The translations under genes and the position numbers were made by a program. A DNA stretch of 64,000 nucleotides from Streptomyces sp. WZ-12 (GTDB lineage: Bacteria > Actinomycetota > Actinomycetes > Streptomycetales > Streptomycetaceae), in contig NZ_CP118574.1 in NCBI RefSeq assembly GCF_028898845.1, positions 3,224,001 through 3,288,000 on the forward strand, written 5' to 3'. Shown piece by piece: positions 44,080 to 56,906 of the stretch. Below the pieces are notes generated by a model. That model was given only the letters and a program-made list of their open reading frames with translations, was not told where the DNA came from and did no database searches. Position 1 is the stretch's first letter, and each line of letters begins with the position of its first letter.

Positions 44080-44940
44080 ATGCCCGTGCTCAGATCCGGC
44101 TCCCCCACCCACCGCCCCGCGCGCTCCCGCGCGGCCGTGGCCGGGATCCTGCTCACGACCGTCTCCCTCCTCGTCGGCCTGCCCGGCACGGCCGGCGCCA
44201 CGGCCGCCCGGCGCGCCCCCGAGCCCACCCACCCCGGACAGGACTGGGCCGGCTCCCAGATCGCCAGGCACGAGGGCGGCAAGGCCGGCGTGCTGCCGCC
44301 GCCCTCGCTGACCGCGTCCGTCGAGGGCGTCGACGTCAGCAGCCACAACGGCAACGTCGCCTGGTCGACGCTGTGGACCGCCGGCGTGAAGTTCGCCTAC
44401 GTCAAGGCCACGGAGTCGACCAGCTACACCAACCCCTCCTTCGCGCAGCAGTACAACGGCTCCTACAACTCCGGCATGATCCGCGGCGCTTACCACTTCG
44501 CGACGCCCGACACCTCCAGCGGCGCCGCCCAGGCCAACTACTTCGTCGCCCACGGCGGCGGTTGGTCCAAGGACGGCAAGACCCTGCCCGGCGCGCTGGA
44601 CATGGAGTACAACCCCTACGGCGCCACCTGTTACGGGCTGAGCGCCGCGGGGCTGGTGAACTGGATGAAGGACTGGTTCGCCACCTACAAGGCGCGCACC
44701 GGGCGGGACGCGGTGCTCTACACCTCCACCAACTGGTGGAAGCAGTGCACCGGCAACTCCGCCGCGTTCGGGGGCACCAACCCGCTGTGGGTCCCGCGCT
44801 ACGGCTCCTCGGTCGGCGAACTCCCGGGCGGCTGGGGCTTCCACACCATCTGGCAGTACACCTCGACCGGCCCGACGGTCGGTGACCACAACCGCTTCAA
44901 CGGGGCGTACGACCGCCTCCAGGCGCTGGCCAACGGCTGA
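44080..44940 (+). CDS. Secreted GH25 lysozyme (muramidase)
   Basis: 286-aa GH25 (CH-type) lysozyme with a signal peptide (basic RPARSRAAVAG, then ILLTTVSLLVGLPGTAGA). The catalytic region has VDVSSHNG near residue 84 and ALDMEYN near 173-178, which carry the acidic catalytic pair, with GAYHFA and VLYTSTNWWKQC between or after. It cleaves MurNAc-GlcNAc bonds in peptidoglycan outside the cell. ATG with GGAGG at 6-nt spacing. It ends 11 bp before a strong bidirectional hairpin. Confidence 0.95.
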   Translation: MPVLRSGSPTHRPARSRAAVAGILLTTVSLLVGLPGTAGATAARRAPEPTHPGQDWAGSQIARHEGGKAGVLPPPSLTASVEGVDVSSHNGNVAWSTLWTAGVKFAYVKATESTSYTNPSFAQQYNGSYNSGMIRGAYHFATPDTSSGAAQANYFVAHGGGWSKDGKTLPGALDMEYNPYGATCYGLSAAGLVNWMKDWFATYKARTGRDAVLYTSTNWWKQCTGNSAAFGGTNPLWVPRYGSSVGELPGGWGFHTIWQYTSTGPTVGDHNRFNGAYDRLQALANG

Positions 44941-44950
44941 CCGCACGGCG

Positions 44951-44988
44951 GGCCGGCCCGTCCTCCCGCGCAGGGGGACGGGCCGGCC
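44951..44988. terminator. Bidirectional hairpin between GH25 lysozyme and lon
   Basis: A perfect 13-bp stem (44951-44963 and 44976-44988) with a 12-nt loop lies between the convergent genes. Confidence 0.8.
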
Positions 44989-45011
44989 TCCGCCGCGCCG
45001 GCGCCCGGCTC

Positions 45012-47426
45012 CTACGCCGCCACCGGGACCTCGGGCCGCTCCCCGTTCGCGGCCGGCGTCAGGGCCAGTTCCAGCACCTGCCGCACGTCCGCGACCGGGT
45101 GCACCTCCAGCGCTTCGAGGATCTCGGCCGGGACGTCGTCCAGGTCGGGTTCGTTGCGCTTGGGGATGATCACGGTGGTGATGCCGGCGCGGTGCGCCGC
45201 CAGCAGCTTCTGCTTGACGCCGCCGATCGGCAGCACCCGCCCGGTCAGCGAGACCTCACCGGTCATCGCGACGTCCGGGCGGACCTGGCGGCCCGACAGC
45301 AGCGAGGCCAGTGCGGTGGTCATCGTGACGCCCGCGCTGGGCCCGTCCTTGGGGACGGCACCGGCCGGGACGTGCAGATGGACGCCGCGCTCCTTCAAGT
45401 CACCCACCGGGAGCTCCAGTTCGGCACCGTGCGAGCGCAGGAAGGACAGCGCGATGTGCGCCGACTCCTTCATCACGTCGCCGAGCTGACCGGTCAGCTG
45501 GAGCCCGGAGGCGCCGGTCTCCGGGTCGGCCAGCGACGCCTCCACGTAGAGCACGTCGCCGCCGGCCCCGGTGACCGCGAGGCCGGTGACCACGCCGGGC
45601 ACCGCGGTCCGCCGCTCGGCGGGGTCCTGCGCCGACTCCGGGGTGTGGTGCGGGCGCCCGATGAGCGACCGCAGTTGGTCCGCGCCGACGGTGAACGGCA
45701 GCTTCCGCTCGCCCAGTTCGTGCTGGGCGGCCACCTTGCGCAGCAGCCGGGCGAGGGACCGCTCCAGATTCCGCACACCGGCCTCGCGGGTGTACTCGCC
45801 GGCCAGCTTGCGCAGCGCGGCGTCCTCGACGGTGACCTCGCCCGCCGCCAGGCCGGCGCGCTCCAGTTGGCGCGGCACCAGGTGGTCGCGGGCGATGACG
45901 ACCTTCTCGTCCTCGGTGTAACCGTCCAGCCGGACCAGCTCCATCCGGTCCAGCAGCGGCTCCGGGATCGCCTCCAGGACGTTGGCGGTGGCCAGGAACA
46001 CCACGTCGGACAGGTCGAGTTCGACCTCCAGGTAGTGGTCCCGGAAGGTGTGGTTCTGCGCCGGGTCCAGCACCTCCAGCAGGGCGGCGGCCGGGTCGCC
46101 CCGGTAGTCGGAGCCCACCTTGTCGATCTCGTCCAGGAGGACGACCGGATTCATCGAGCCGGCCTCCTTGACGGCCCGCACGATCCGGCCGGGGAGCGCG
46201 CCGACGTAGGTGCGCCGGTGGCCGCGGATCTCCGCCTCGTCCCGGACGCCGCCGAGCGCGACCCGGACGAACTTCCGCCCCATGGCGCGCGCCACGGACT
46301 CGCCGAGCGAGGTCTTGCCGACGCCGGGCGGCCCGACGAGCGCCAGCACGGCTCCCCCGCGCCGCCCCCCGACGAGCCCGAGCCCGCGCTCCGACCGCCG
46401 CTTGCGGACCGCCAGGTACTCGGTGATCCGCTCCTTGACGTCCTCCAGTCCGGCGTGGTCGGCGTCCAGCACGGCCCTGGCGCCGGCGATGTCGTAGGCG
46501 TCCTCGGTGCGCTCGTTCCAGGGCAGCTCCAGGACGGTGTCCAGCCAGGTGCGGATCCAACTGCCCTCGGGGCTCTGGTCGCTGGCCCGCTCCAGCTTGT
46601 CGACCTCCTTGAGGGCGGCCTTGCGCACCTCTTCCGGCAGGTCGGCGGCCTCGACCCGGGCGCGGTAGTCGTCGCCCTCGTCCTCCGGGTCGCCGTTGAG
46701 CTGGGCCAGTTCCTTGCGGACCGCCTCCAGTTGGCGCCGCAGCAGGAACTCCCGCTGCTGCTTGTCGACGCCCTCCTGGACGTCCTTGGCGATGGACTCG
46801 GCGACGTCCTGCTCGGCCAGGTGGGAGCGCAGCACCTCGGTGGCGTACTTCAGTCGGGCCACCGGGTCGACGGTTTCCAGGAGTTGGAGCTTCTGCTCGA
46901 CGGTGAGGAAGGGCAGGTAGCCGGCATTGTCGGCGAGCGTGGGGACGTCGTCGATGCCGGTGACCCGGTCGACGACCTGCCAGGCGCCGCGCTTGCGCAG
47001 CCAGCTCGTGGCCAACGCCTTGTATTCCGTGACGAGTTCGGCGACGGCGCCCGGCGGGGGCTCGGGGGCCGGCTCCTCGACGGTGGTGCCCTCGACCCAG
47101 AGCGCGGCGCCCGGTCCGGTGGTGCCGGAACCGATCCGCACCCGGCCCAGGCCCCGGATCAGGGCGCCCGGGTCGCCGTCGGACAACCGGCCGACCTGCT
47201 CGATCCGTCCGAGCGTGCCGATCGCCGCGTACGTCCCGTCGATCCGCGGCACCAGCAGCACCCGCGGCTTGGCGCCCGACGGGGCGGCGGCCTGGGCGGC
47301 CTCCACCGCGGCGCGCACCTCGGCGTCGGACAGGTCCAGGGGCACCACCATGCCGGGCAGGACGACCTCGTCATCGAGGGGCAGCACGGGCAGGGTGAGC
47401 GGTGTGGACGCCGGCTCAGCAGTCAT
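45012..47426 (-). CDS. lon: ATP-dependent protease Lon
   Basis: 804-aa AAA+ Ser/Lys protease that degrades misfolded and regulatory proteins. An N-terminal LON domain (PLTLPVLPLDDEVVLPGMVVPL) and a coiled-coil middle are followed by Walker A GPPGVGKTS near residue 370, Walker B VVLLDEIDKV and the protease domain. The catalytic Ser is in PKDGPSAGVTM (about 696), with Lys in GGVKQKLLAAHRAG (about 739). ATG at 47424-47426 with GGGGAG; a longer frame is unsupported. A HAIR-like operator for HspR lies 22 bp upstream. Confidence 0.97.
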   Translation of the reverse strand: MTAEPASTPLTLPVLPLDDEVVLPGMVVPLDLSDAEVRAAVEAAQAAAPSGAKPRVLLVPRIDGTYAAIGTLGRIEQVGRLSDGDPGALIRGLGRVRIGSGTTGPGAALWVEGTTVEEPAPEPPPGAVAELVTEYKALATSWLRKRGAWQVVDRVTGIDDVPTLADNAGYLPFLTVEQKLQLLETVDPVARLKYATEVLRSHLAEQDVAESIAKDVQEGVDKQQREFLLRRQLEAVRKELAQLNGDPEDEGDDYRARVEAADLPEEVRKAALKEVDKLERASDQSPEGSWIRTWLDTVLELPWNERTEDAYDIAGARAVLDADHAGLEDVKERITEYLAVRKRRSERGLGLVGGRRGGAVLALVGPPGVGKTSLGESVARAMGRKFVRVALGGVRDEAEIRGHRRTYVGALPGRIVRAVKEAGSMNPVVLLDEIDKVGSDYRGDPAAALLEVLDPAQNHTFRDHYLEVELDLSDVVFLATANVLEAIPEPLLDRMELVRLDGYTEDEKVVIARDHLVPRQLERAGLAAGEVTVEDAALRKLAGEYTREAGVRNLERSLARLLRKVAAQHELGERKLPFTVGADQLRSLIGRPHHTPESAQDPAERRTAVPGVVTGLAVTGAGGDVLYVEASLADPETGASGLQLTGQLGDVMKESAHIALSFLRSHGAELELPVGDLKERGVHLHVPAGAVPKDGPSAGVTMTTALASLLSGRQVRPDVAMTGEVSLTGRVLPIGGVKQKLLAAHRAGITTVIIPKRNEPDLDDVPAEILEALEVHPVADVRQVLELALTPAANGERPEVPVAA

Positions 47427-47447
47427 GATCTCCCCTTCGGCAAGCAA

Positions 47448-47468
47448 GTTGAGCTTTACCCACTCAAT
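47448..47468 (-). promoter_or_regulatory. HAIR-like inverted repeat (HspR operator) upstream of lon
   Basis: The minus strand reads ATTGAGT-N7-GCTCAAC, close to the HAIR consensus CTTGAGT-N7-ACTCAAG: six matches of seven in the left arm and five of seven in the right. lon of S. lividans is known to belong to the HspR/HAIR heat-shock regulon, so the location supports function. Confidence 0.75.
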
Positions 47469-47573
47469 GCCGGGGAGCCGGCGGTTGTTCCCCGCCACCT
47501 GTTCGCTGTGAGCGATCAGCGCGGGGCAACTCGGTTACGGGGCAGGGCGCATGGGCCCTGCGGGAGGGTGCCG

Positions 47574-48482
47574 CTACCAGTGGGCGGGGCGGCGCAGCCC
47601 CCGCGGCAGCCGGGTGCGCGCATCGCCCCGGGCGGCGTTCACCTGGGCCTGTGTCAGGAAGAGGCCGTCGGTGAGGTCGGCGCCGCGCAGATCGGCGTCC
47701 CGCAGATCGGCGCCGATCATGTCCGCGCTCCGCAGGTCCGCGCCCCGCAGGTCGGCGGCGATCAGATACGCGCCGCGGAGGTTGGCGCCCCTGAGGTCGG
47801 CGCCCTTCAGCCGGGCCCCCATCAGGTCCGCGCCCCGCCGCTCCTTCTTACGGCCCGGGACCCTCGCCCGGACCGCTTCGCTGACCCGCAGCAGCAGGAC
47901 GTTGACCTCACCGCGGTGCCCGGCCACGTCCACCGCGGCCAGCTCCTCGGCGGTCCCCAGGGTCAGCCGCTCGGTCTTCTCCAGGGCGGAGCGCAACTCC
48001 TCCCGTACCGCGGCAGGCAGCGCGGCGCCGGCCGCTCCGGTGGAGTCGGTGCTCGCACCGGGCGCCGGCAGCGCCACCGCCTCCGTGAGGTACCAGAGCA
48101 GCTCGTGGAGTTGGCGCAGCACGGCGAACGCGTCGAACATCGGCCGGGCGGTCTCGGGCGCGCTCCGCCAGTCCCGCCCCTCGAAGGTGACCTGGGAGAC
48201 CTTCTGCCCGGCGCCGAAGCACTCGAAGACCGTGCAGCCGGAGAAGCCGCGCTGCCGCAGGTCCCGGTGGATGCCACAGCGGAAGTCGGTCGCCAGGTTG
48301 GGGCAGGGCCGCCCGGCCTCCTTGTCCAGCGCGAAGTCCGCGGACCGGGCGAACGGCAGCGCCACACAGCACAGCCCGAAGCAGTTTCCGCAGTCGGAGC
48401 GCAGCGGCAGCCGGTCGGCCTCCGGGGCCTGCGGCGGGGTGGACGCGCGGTCCTCCTGGGTGGGGCGACGCTCGTGCGACAC
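47574..48482 (-). CDS. Pentapeptide-repeat protein with N-terminal Cys cluster
   Basis: 302-aa protein. Near the N-terminus SDCGNCFGLCCVALPF and later CPNLATDFRCGIHRDLRQRGFSGCTVFECFGAG contain about nine Cys, which may bind a metal or iron-sulfur centre. A helical middle precedes a C-terminal run of pentapeptide repeats (GADLMGARLKGADLRGANLRG and similar, about ten repeats), which form a right-handed quadrilateral beta helix. Function unknown. The GTG start has AGGAG nine bases upstream. Same strand as the rhomboid-like gene. Confidence 0.82.
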   Translation of the reverse strand: MSHERRPTQEDRASTPPQAPEADRLPLRSDCGNCFGLCCVALPFARSADFALDKEAGRPCPNLATDFRCGIHRDLRQRGFSGCTVFECFGAGQKVSQVTFEGRDWRSAPETARPMFDAFAVLRQLHELLWYLTEAVALPAPGASTDSTGAAGAALPAAVREELRSALEKTERLTLGTAEELAAVDVAGHRGEVNVLLLRVSEAVRARVPGRKKERRGADLMGARLKGADLRGANLRGAYLIAADLRGADLRSADMIGADLRDADLRGADLTDGLFLTQAQVNAARGDARTRLPRGLRRPAHW

Positions 48483-48578
48483 GTTCTCAGCTCCTGCGGC
48501 CGGCGGTCGCCCTTCCGTTGCGGCGCCCGCGAGGCGACCCATTCTCCGGGATCGGCGCCGCCGGCGGACGGGCCGGGG

Positions 48579-49433
48579 TCAGGGCGTCCGGGGCGCCCGC
48601 AGCGCCGGGTGGCCCAGGTCGCCCAGCAGCGGGGCGGGTCCGGAGCGCTGCGCCCGCCAGTGCCGGAGCAGCGGCCAGGCGGCCAGGCCGAGGACGAACG
48701 AGAGCAGATGACCCCAATCGGTCAGCGGGTCCGATGCGTTGAGCAGCCCGGCCACCGCCTGGTAGCCGGCCGCGGCCACCAGGGGCCAGCGCGCCCAGGC
48801 GGGCAACAGCCCGGCGAGCGCCCCGATACAGGTCATCACGCCGAAGCTGATCCCGTAGTCGAGGCGGTGCAGTGAGCTGTCCGGCAGCGACCCGGCGGCG
48901 ACCGAGAAGCCCACCGGCATCTCGGTGGCGAGGGTGGCCAGCGCATGGCCGCCGAAGAACACCACCGCGGTGCGCACCCCGCCGATCCGCCGCTCCAGGG
49001 CGGTCATCACGAACAGGAAGACCAGCGCGAACCCGGAGGTCACCCCGCCGGCTATCCACAGCGCGCTGGCGACGAGCACCAGCAGCGGCGCCTGCGCGAG
49101 GTGGGTCACGTCCGTACTGGAGCCCTGGAGCAGCGCGGCGACCACCGAGGGGTTGCCGTGGTCGGCGTAGAACGAGGTGGCCAGGAGCAGCAGCGCGTAG
49201 CAGAGGGTGAAGGGGGCGCCGGTGGGGGTGGGGAGCAGCCGCCAGGGGCGCAGGCCCTGCCAGGGGCGGCGGGCCGGGGCGTCCACCGGGTCGGGGGCGG
49301 CCGCGGCCGCCTCCCCGCGCTGGCGGGGGACACCGGCGAGCAGTGCCGGGGCCGCGCCGCCGGGGCCGGCCACGGTCGGGGCCGCCCCGTCGCCGACCGG
49401 GGCGCCGTCGACCGGCTCCGCCGCACTCGTCAT
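48579..49433 (-). CDS. Rhomboid-like membrane protein
   Basis: 284-aa protein with a Gly/Ala/Pro-rich N-terminal tail of about 65 residues and six predicted membrane helices. YGISFGVM (G-x-S-[FG], candidate catalytic Ser) and LTDWGHLLSFVLGLAAWPLL (candidate catalytic His) match the Ser and His positions of rhomboid proteases in approximate order. The usual GxSG is altered to GISF, so activity is doubtful. ATG at 49431-49433 with GAGG. The next gene is divergent. Confidence 0.75.
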   Translation of the reverse strand: MTSAAEPVDGAPVGDGAAPTVAGPGGAAPALLAGVPRQRGEAAAAAPDPVDAPARRPWQGLRPWRLLPTPTGAPFTLCYALLLLATSFYADHGNPSVVAALLQGSSTDVTHLAQAPLLVLVASALWIAGGVTSGFALVFLFVMTALERRIGGVRTAVVFFGGHALATLATEMPVGFSVAAGSLPDSSLHRLDYGISFGVMTCIGALAGLLPAWARWPLVAAAGYQAVAGLLNASDPLTDWGHLLSFVLGLAAWPLLRHWRAQRSGPAPLLGDLGHPALRAPRTP

Positions 49434-49628
49434 CCCAGGTCCTCTCCCCGCCCCCGCGCACCGTTCGCGCCCCACTGTGCCCGGCCAACCCATGAGTCAG
49501 CTATGTGAGTGATATCCGTCACGGCCGGCAACCCCCGTGTGGTGCACCGGTGTTGCCCCCTCCCCCGCGCGAGGCCGCCGCCCGCCGTCGGTGGACCGAC
49601 CGGAGGGGACGTTGCTAAAGATGGCCGC

Positions 49629-50372
49629 ATGGCTCCCGTTCACCCCTGGCATCCGCACGCCGGCGCCGAACCGGCCGTACGCACCCTGGACCGTCGCGAG
49701 GGCCCCCACGGGGAGGTGGTGCTCCGGCAGCGCGACCCGGTCGGGGCGGCCCCCGGGGAGGCCGGTCCGGTCTACGAGATCATCGCGAACGGCTGCTTCC
49801 TTATGGACACCTCCGACGGGCGTTCCGAGCGGCTGCTGGTCGACGCGGCGCTCGCCGCGCTGCCGCCGGACCGCCCCCGCCCCTCGCTGTTGATCGGCGG
49901 GCTGGGCGTGGGCTTCTCGCTGGCCCGGGCGGCCGCCGAGCCGCGCTGGGGCCGGATCGCGGTCGCCGAGCGGGAGGCGGCGGTGATCGACTGGCACCGC
50001 GCCGGCCCGCTCGCCACGGTCTCCGGCCCGGCGCTGGCCGACCCGCGCACCGCGGTCCTGCCCACCGACCTACTGGCCCACCTGCGCACGGACGCCGCCC
50101 AACACCCTTACGACGCCCTGTGCTTGGACATCGACAACGGCCCCGACTGGACCGTCACCGACGACAACGACACCCTCTACTCCCCCGCCGGACTGGCCGC
50201 CTGCCGCGCCGCGCTGACCGACGGCGGGGTGCTCGCGGTGTGGTCGGCCCAGCCGTCCCCGGCGTTCGAACGGGCGCTGGAAAACGCCGGATTCGGGGGC
50301 GTACGGACCGAAGAGATCCCGGTTGCCCGAGGCGTCCCGGACGTTGTCCACCTTGGGCTCCGGTGCGCGTAG
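49629..50372 (+). CDS. Spermidine synthase-like/SAM-dependent methyltransferase-fold protein
   Basis: 247-aa protein. SLLIGGLGVGFSLARAAAEPRW is a nucleotide/SAM-binding motif near residue 80, AVAEREAAVIDWHR the acidic end of beta-2, and YDALCLDIDNGPDWTVTD resembles the catalytic Asp region of spermidine synthases. It lacks the full N-terminal beta domain, so polyamine synthesis is not certain. The ATG at 49629 lacks a clear ribosome-binding site; TAAAGA lies nearby, so a leaderless mRNA is possible. Confidence 0.72.
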   Translation: MAPVHPWHPHAGAEPAVRTLDRREGPHGEVVLRQRDPVGAAPGEAGPVYEIIANGCFLMDTSDGRSERLLVDAALAALPPDRPRPSLLIGGLGVGFSLARAAAEPRWGRIAVAEREAAVIDWHRAGPLATVSGPALADPRTAVLPTDLLAHLRTDAAQHPYDALCLDIDNGPDWTVTDDNDTLYSPAGLAACRAALTDGGVLAVWSAQPSPAFERALENAGFGGVRTEEIPVARGVPDVVHLGLRCA

Positions 50373-50484
50373 GGCGCGTAGCCGACTGTCACATCATGCC
50401 CTTACGCTGCTGCCCAGCACGACGCGACAAGACACGACCACGCAGGCAAGACGCGACCACGCAGGGCACATGCAGGGGCGGGCG

Positions 50485-51225
50485 ATGGACCAGACTCAGA
50501 CAACCCAGGGCGGCACCACCGCGGCCACGCCGGGCGCCCAGCGCCGGGTGCTGGTCGTGGAGGACGATCCGACGATCGTCGACGCCATCGCGGCCCGGCT
50601 GCGCGCCGAGGGCTTCCAGGTGCAGACGGCCACCGACGGCCCGGCGGCGGTGGACACCGCCGAGGCGTGGCAGCCCGATCTGCTCGTCCTCGACGTGATG
50701 CTGCCGGGCTTCGACGGCCTGGAGGTGTGCCGCCGGGTGCAGGCGCAGCGCCCGGTGCCGGTGATGATGCTCACCGCCCGGGACGACGAGACCGACATGC
50801 TGGTCGGCCTCGGCGTCGGCGCCGACGACTACATGACCAAGCCGTTCTCCATGCGGGAACTGGCCGCCCGGGTGCACGTGCTGCTGCGCCGGGTCGAGCG
50901 GGCCGCGCTGGCCGCGCACACCCCGCGCAGCGGCATCCTGCGGCTCGGCGAGCTGGAGATCGACCACGCCCAGCGCCGGGTCCGGGTGCGCGGCACCGAC
51001 GTCCACCTCACCCCCACCGAGTTCGACCTGCTGGTCTGCCTGGCGAACACCCCGCGCGCGGTGCTCTCCCGCGAGCAGTTGCTGGCCGAGGTCTGGGACT
51101 GGGCGGACGCCTCCGGCACGCGCACGGTCGACAGCCACATCAAGGCGCTGCGCCGCAAGATCGGCGCCGAGCGCATCCGCACGGTCCACGGCGTCGGGTA
51201 CGCCCTGGAGACCCCGCCGGCATGA
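50485..51225 (+). CDS. OmpR/PhoB-family response regulator
   Basis: 246-aa two-domain regulator. Receiver: VLVVEDDPTIVDAIAARL, phosphoacceptor Asp70 in LLVLDVMLPGFDGL, Thr in MMLTARDDE, Lys in YMTKPFSMRELAARV. The C-terminal winged helix includes LTPTEFDLLVCLANTPRAVLSREQLLAEVW and DSHIKALRRKIG-RIRTVHGVGYAL. Its stop overlaps the kinase start (ATGA). The ATG at 50485 is chosen; another in frame is 15 bp upstream. Confidence 0.95.
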   Translation: MDQTQTTQGGTTAATPGAQRRVLVVEDDPTIVDAIAARLRAEGFQVQTATDGPAAVDTAEAWQPDLLVLDVMLPGFDGLEVCRRVQAQRPVPVMMLTARDDETDMLVGLGVGADDYMTKPFSMRELAARVHVLLRRVERAALAAHTPRSGILRLGELEIDHAQRRVRVRGTDVHLTPTEFDLLVCLANTPRAVLSREQLLAEVWDWADASGTRTVDSHIKALRRKIGAERIRTVHGVGYALETPPA

Positions 51226-52346
51226 CGCTTCGGTGGCGGCCGCGCGCACGGGACCTGTGGGACCGGTTCTGGGAGGGGTTGCGGCCGCTGGACCCGTACC
51301 GCTCCGTCAAGGCCGCGCTCGGCGCGCTGGTGATCGTCTCGGTGATCATCACCACACTCCTGGTGTTCGTGGCGATGCACTCGGCGACCGAGCTGCGGGT
51401 GATCACGGTCTTCTCGATCATCGCCTCGCTGCTGATCACCCAGTTCGTGGCCACCGGCCTGACCGCCCCGCTCGGCGAGATGACCGAGGTGACCAGGGCG
51501 ATGGCGCACGGCGACTACACCCGCCGGGTGCGCGCCGGCCGCCGCGACGAGTTCGGCGACCTGGCCGACGCCTTCAACCGCATGGCCGCCGACCTGGAGG
51601 CGGTGGACACCCACCGCAAGGAACTGGTCGCCAACGTCTCGCACGAGTTGCGCACCCCCATCGCGGCGCTGCGCGCGGTGCTGGAGAACGTCGTCGACGG
51701 CGTCTGCGAGCCGGACTCGGACACCATGCGCACGGCCCTGAAGCAGACCGAACGCCTGGGCCGCCTGGTGGAGCACCTGCTGGACCTGTCCCGTTTGGAC
51801 AACGGCGTGGTCCCGCTGCACGCCCGGCGCTTCGAGGTCTGGCCGTACCTGTCCGGGGTGCTCAAGGAGGCCAACATGAGCCGCGGCGCCTCCACCCTCT
51901 CCGGCGTCACCGGCTCCGGCGCCCACACCCGCACCGACGTCCACCTCCACCTCGACGTCTCCCCGCCGGAGCTGACCGCGCACGCCGACGCCGAGCGGCT
52001 CCACCAGGTCGTCGCCAACCTCATCGACAACGCGATCAAGCACAGCCCGCGGCACGGCCGGGTCACCGTGCGCGCCCGCCGCGGCGACGGGCCGGAGAGC
52101 CTGGTGCTGGAGGTCCAGGACGAGGGCCCCGGCATCCCGGAGTCGGAGCGCTACCGGGTCTTCGAGCGGTTCAACCGCGGCGGCCCCGGCTCCTCCGGCC
52201 CGGGCACCGACGGCGGGACGGGGCTGGGCCTGGCGATCGCGCGCTGGGCGGTGGACCTGCACGGCGGCCGGATCGGGGTGGCCGAGTCACCCCGGGGTTG
52301 CCGGATCCGAGTCACTCTTCCGGGGCTCACGTCATCCCGGGGCTGA
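51222..52346 (+). CDS. Sensor histidine kinase with minimal extracytoplasmic loop
   Basis: 374-aa kinase. Two membrane helices (about 33-52 and 62-80) are separated by only about ten residues, so it probably senses within the membrane or via partners. HAMP is near 80-130, the H-box NVSHELRTPIAALRAV has His140, the N-box is LIDNAIKHS, and G-boxes DEGPGIP and GTGLGLAIARWAVDLHGG follow. It pairs with the overlapping response regulator. It lies just upstream of the 2-oxoglutarate dehydrogenase gene, but a separate promoter precedes that gene. Confidence 0.95.
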   Translation: MTLRWRPRARDLWDRFWEGLRPLDPYRSVKAALGALVIVSVIITTLLVFVAMHSATELRVITVFSIIASLLITQFVATGLTAPLGEMTEVTRAMAHGDYTRRVRAGRRDEFGDLADAFNRMAADLEAVDTHRKELVANVSHELRTPIAALRAVLENVVDGVCEPDSDTMRTALKQTERLGRLVEHLLDLSRLDNGVVPLHARRFEVWPYLSGVLKEANMSRGASTLSGVTGSGAHTRTDVHLHLDVSPPELTAHADAERLHQVVANLIDNAIKHSPRHGRVTVRARRGDGPESLVLEVQDEGPGIPESERYRVFERFNRGGPGSSGPGTDGGTGLGLAIARWAVDLHGGRIGVAESPRGCRIRVTLPGLTSSRG

Positions 52347-52505
52347 CGTCGGCTGACGTAGGGTCGGTGGTGGGAGCACTGATTTCCGGGGTGCTACGGC
52401 GATGCGCGCTACCCGCACGCGGGCAAACCTCGTGTGTTTCCCGCCAAGTCAGGCCCTGAAACCCTTCGGTGAATGTGACGTGCGCGACGAGTGACCCTCC
52501 CGGAC

Positions 52506-52534
52506 TGCACCAAAGGTCACAAGAGGCGTAGCCT
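52506..52534 (+). promoter_or_regulatory. Candidate promoter for the 2-oxoglutarate dehydrogenase gene
   Basis: TGCACC and TAGCCT, 17 bp apart, lie 51 bp before the start codon in the otherwise A+T-richer part of the 238-bp gap. The -35 box is weak. Confidence 0.35.
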
Positions 52535-52584
52535 TTATTCCCGCTGTCCACCACCTTAGGAAGCGGAAGAGGGCGGTTGCCGCC

Positions 52585-56382
<3,798 letters not shown>

Positions 56383-56404
56383 GCGTCTAGTCCGTGACCA
56401 CGGC

Positions 56405-56448
56405 CCCGAAGGGCCCGTTCCCACCCAGGGTGGGGCGGGCCCTTCGGG
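56405..56448 (+). terminator. Terminator after kgd
   Basis: A 13-bp stem (56405-56417 and 56436-56448) whose loop contains a further CCCACCC/GGGTGGG pair, 22 bp beyond the stop codon. Confidence 0.75.
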
Positions 56449-56547
56449 CTGTCCGGGCCCGGCGCGGAGGCCGGCGGCCCGCGGCACGGGCGGTCCGCGC
56501 GGCTGCCTATCCTGGCCGCAATGTCCCTTTGACCTGCTGGAGAGCAC

Positions 56548-56727
56548 GTGTATTTCACCGACCGCGGCATCGAGGAGCTGGAGAACCGGCGCGGCGAGGA
56601 GGAGGTCACCCTCGGGTGGGTGGCCGATCAGCTCCGGACCTTCGTCGACCTCAACCCGGACTTCGAGGTGCCGGTGGAGCGGCTGGCCACCTGGCTGGCC
56701 CGGCTGGACGACGAGGACGAGGAGTAG
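56548..56727 (+). CDS. DUF6104-type small protein
   Basis: 59 aa, acidic, beginning VYFTDRGIEELENRRGEEEVTLGWVADQL and ending WLARLDDEDEE. This small protein is widely conserved in Streptomyces, next to the 2-oxoglutarate dehydrogenase gene. No function is known. GTG start with GGAGAG at good spacing, 165 bp after the kgd stop and after its terminator. Third-position G/C bias supports coding. Confidence 0.85.
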   Translation: MYFTDRGIEELENRRGEEEVTLGWVADQLRTFVDLNPDFEVPVERLATWLARLDDEDEE

Positions 56728-56824
56728 GGCGTAGCCGAGTAGGGCGTAGGGGCGTAGGGCGCACGGGGCCGTCACCTAGGGGAACGCAAGGGGCGTATCA
56801 GGGCACGGTCGGGGTTGAGCCCGC

Positions 56825-56872
56825 TTGACTCTCCCGGACTGCGATATATCGTGTCTAACGAAGACGCGATAT
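56825..56872 (+). promoter_or_regulatory. Promoter and candidate PadR operator of the DUF4097-padR operon
   Basis: TTGACT (56825-56830) and TATCGT (56847-56852) form a possible promoter with 16-bp spacing. An 11-bp inverted repeat with one mismatch, ATATCGTGTCT (56846-56856) and AGACGCGATAT (56862-56872), covers the -10 region. PadR proteins often bind A/T-rich dyads at their own operon, so autoregulation is likely. Confidence 0.6.
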
Positions 56873-56906
56873 GTTGCGTTGTCCGCCTACCCAGGGGAGG
56901 CCAGGT

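Noticed and set aside
45099..48875. Very long plus-strand open frame opposite lon and the pentapeptide-repeat gene
   Set aside because: The minus strand encodes Lon with all active-site residues; this is an antisense artefact of high G/C content.
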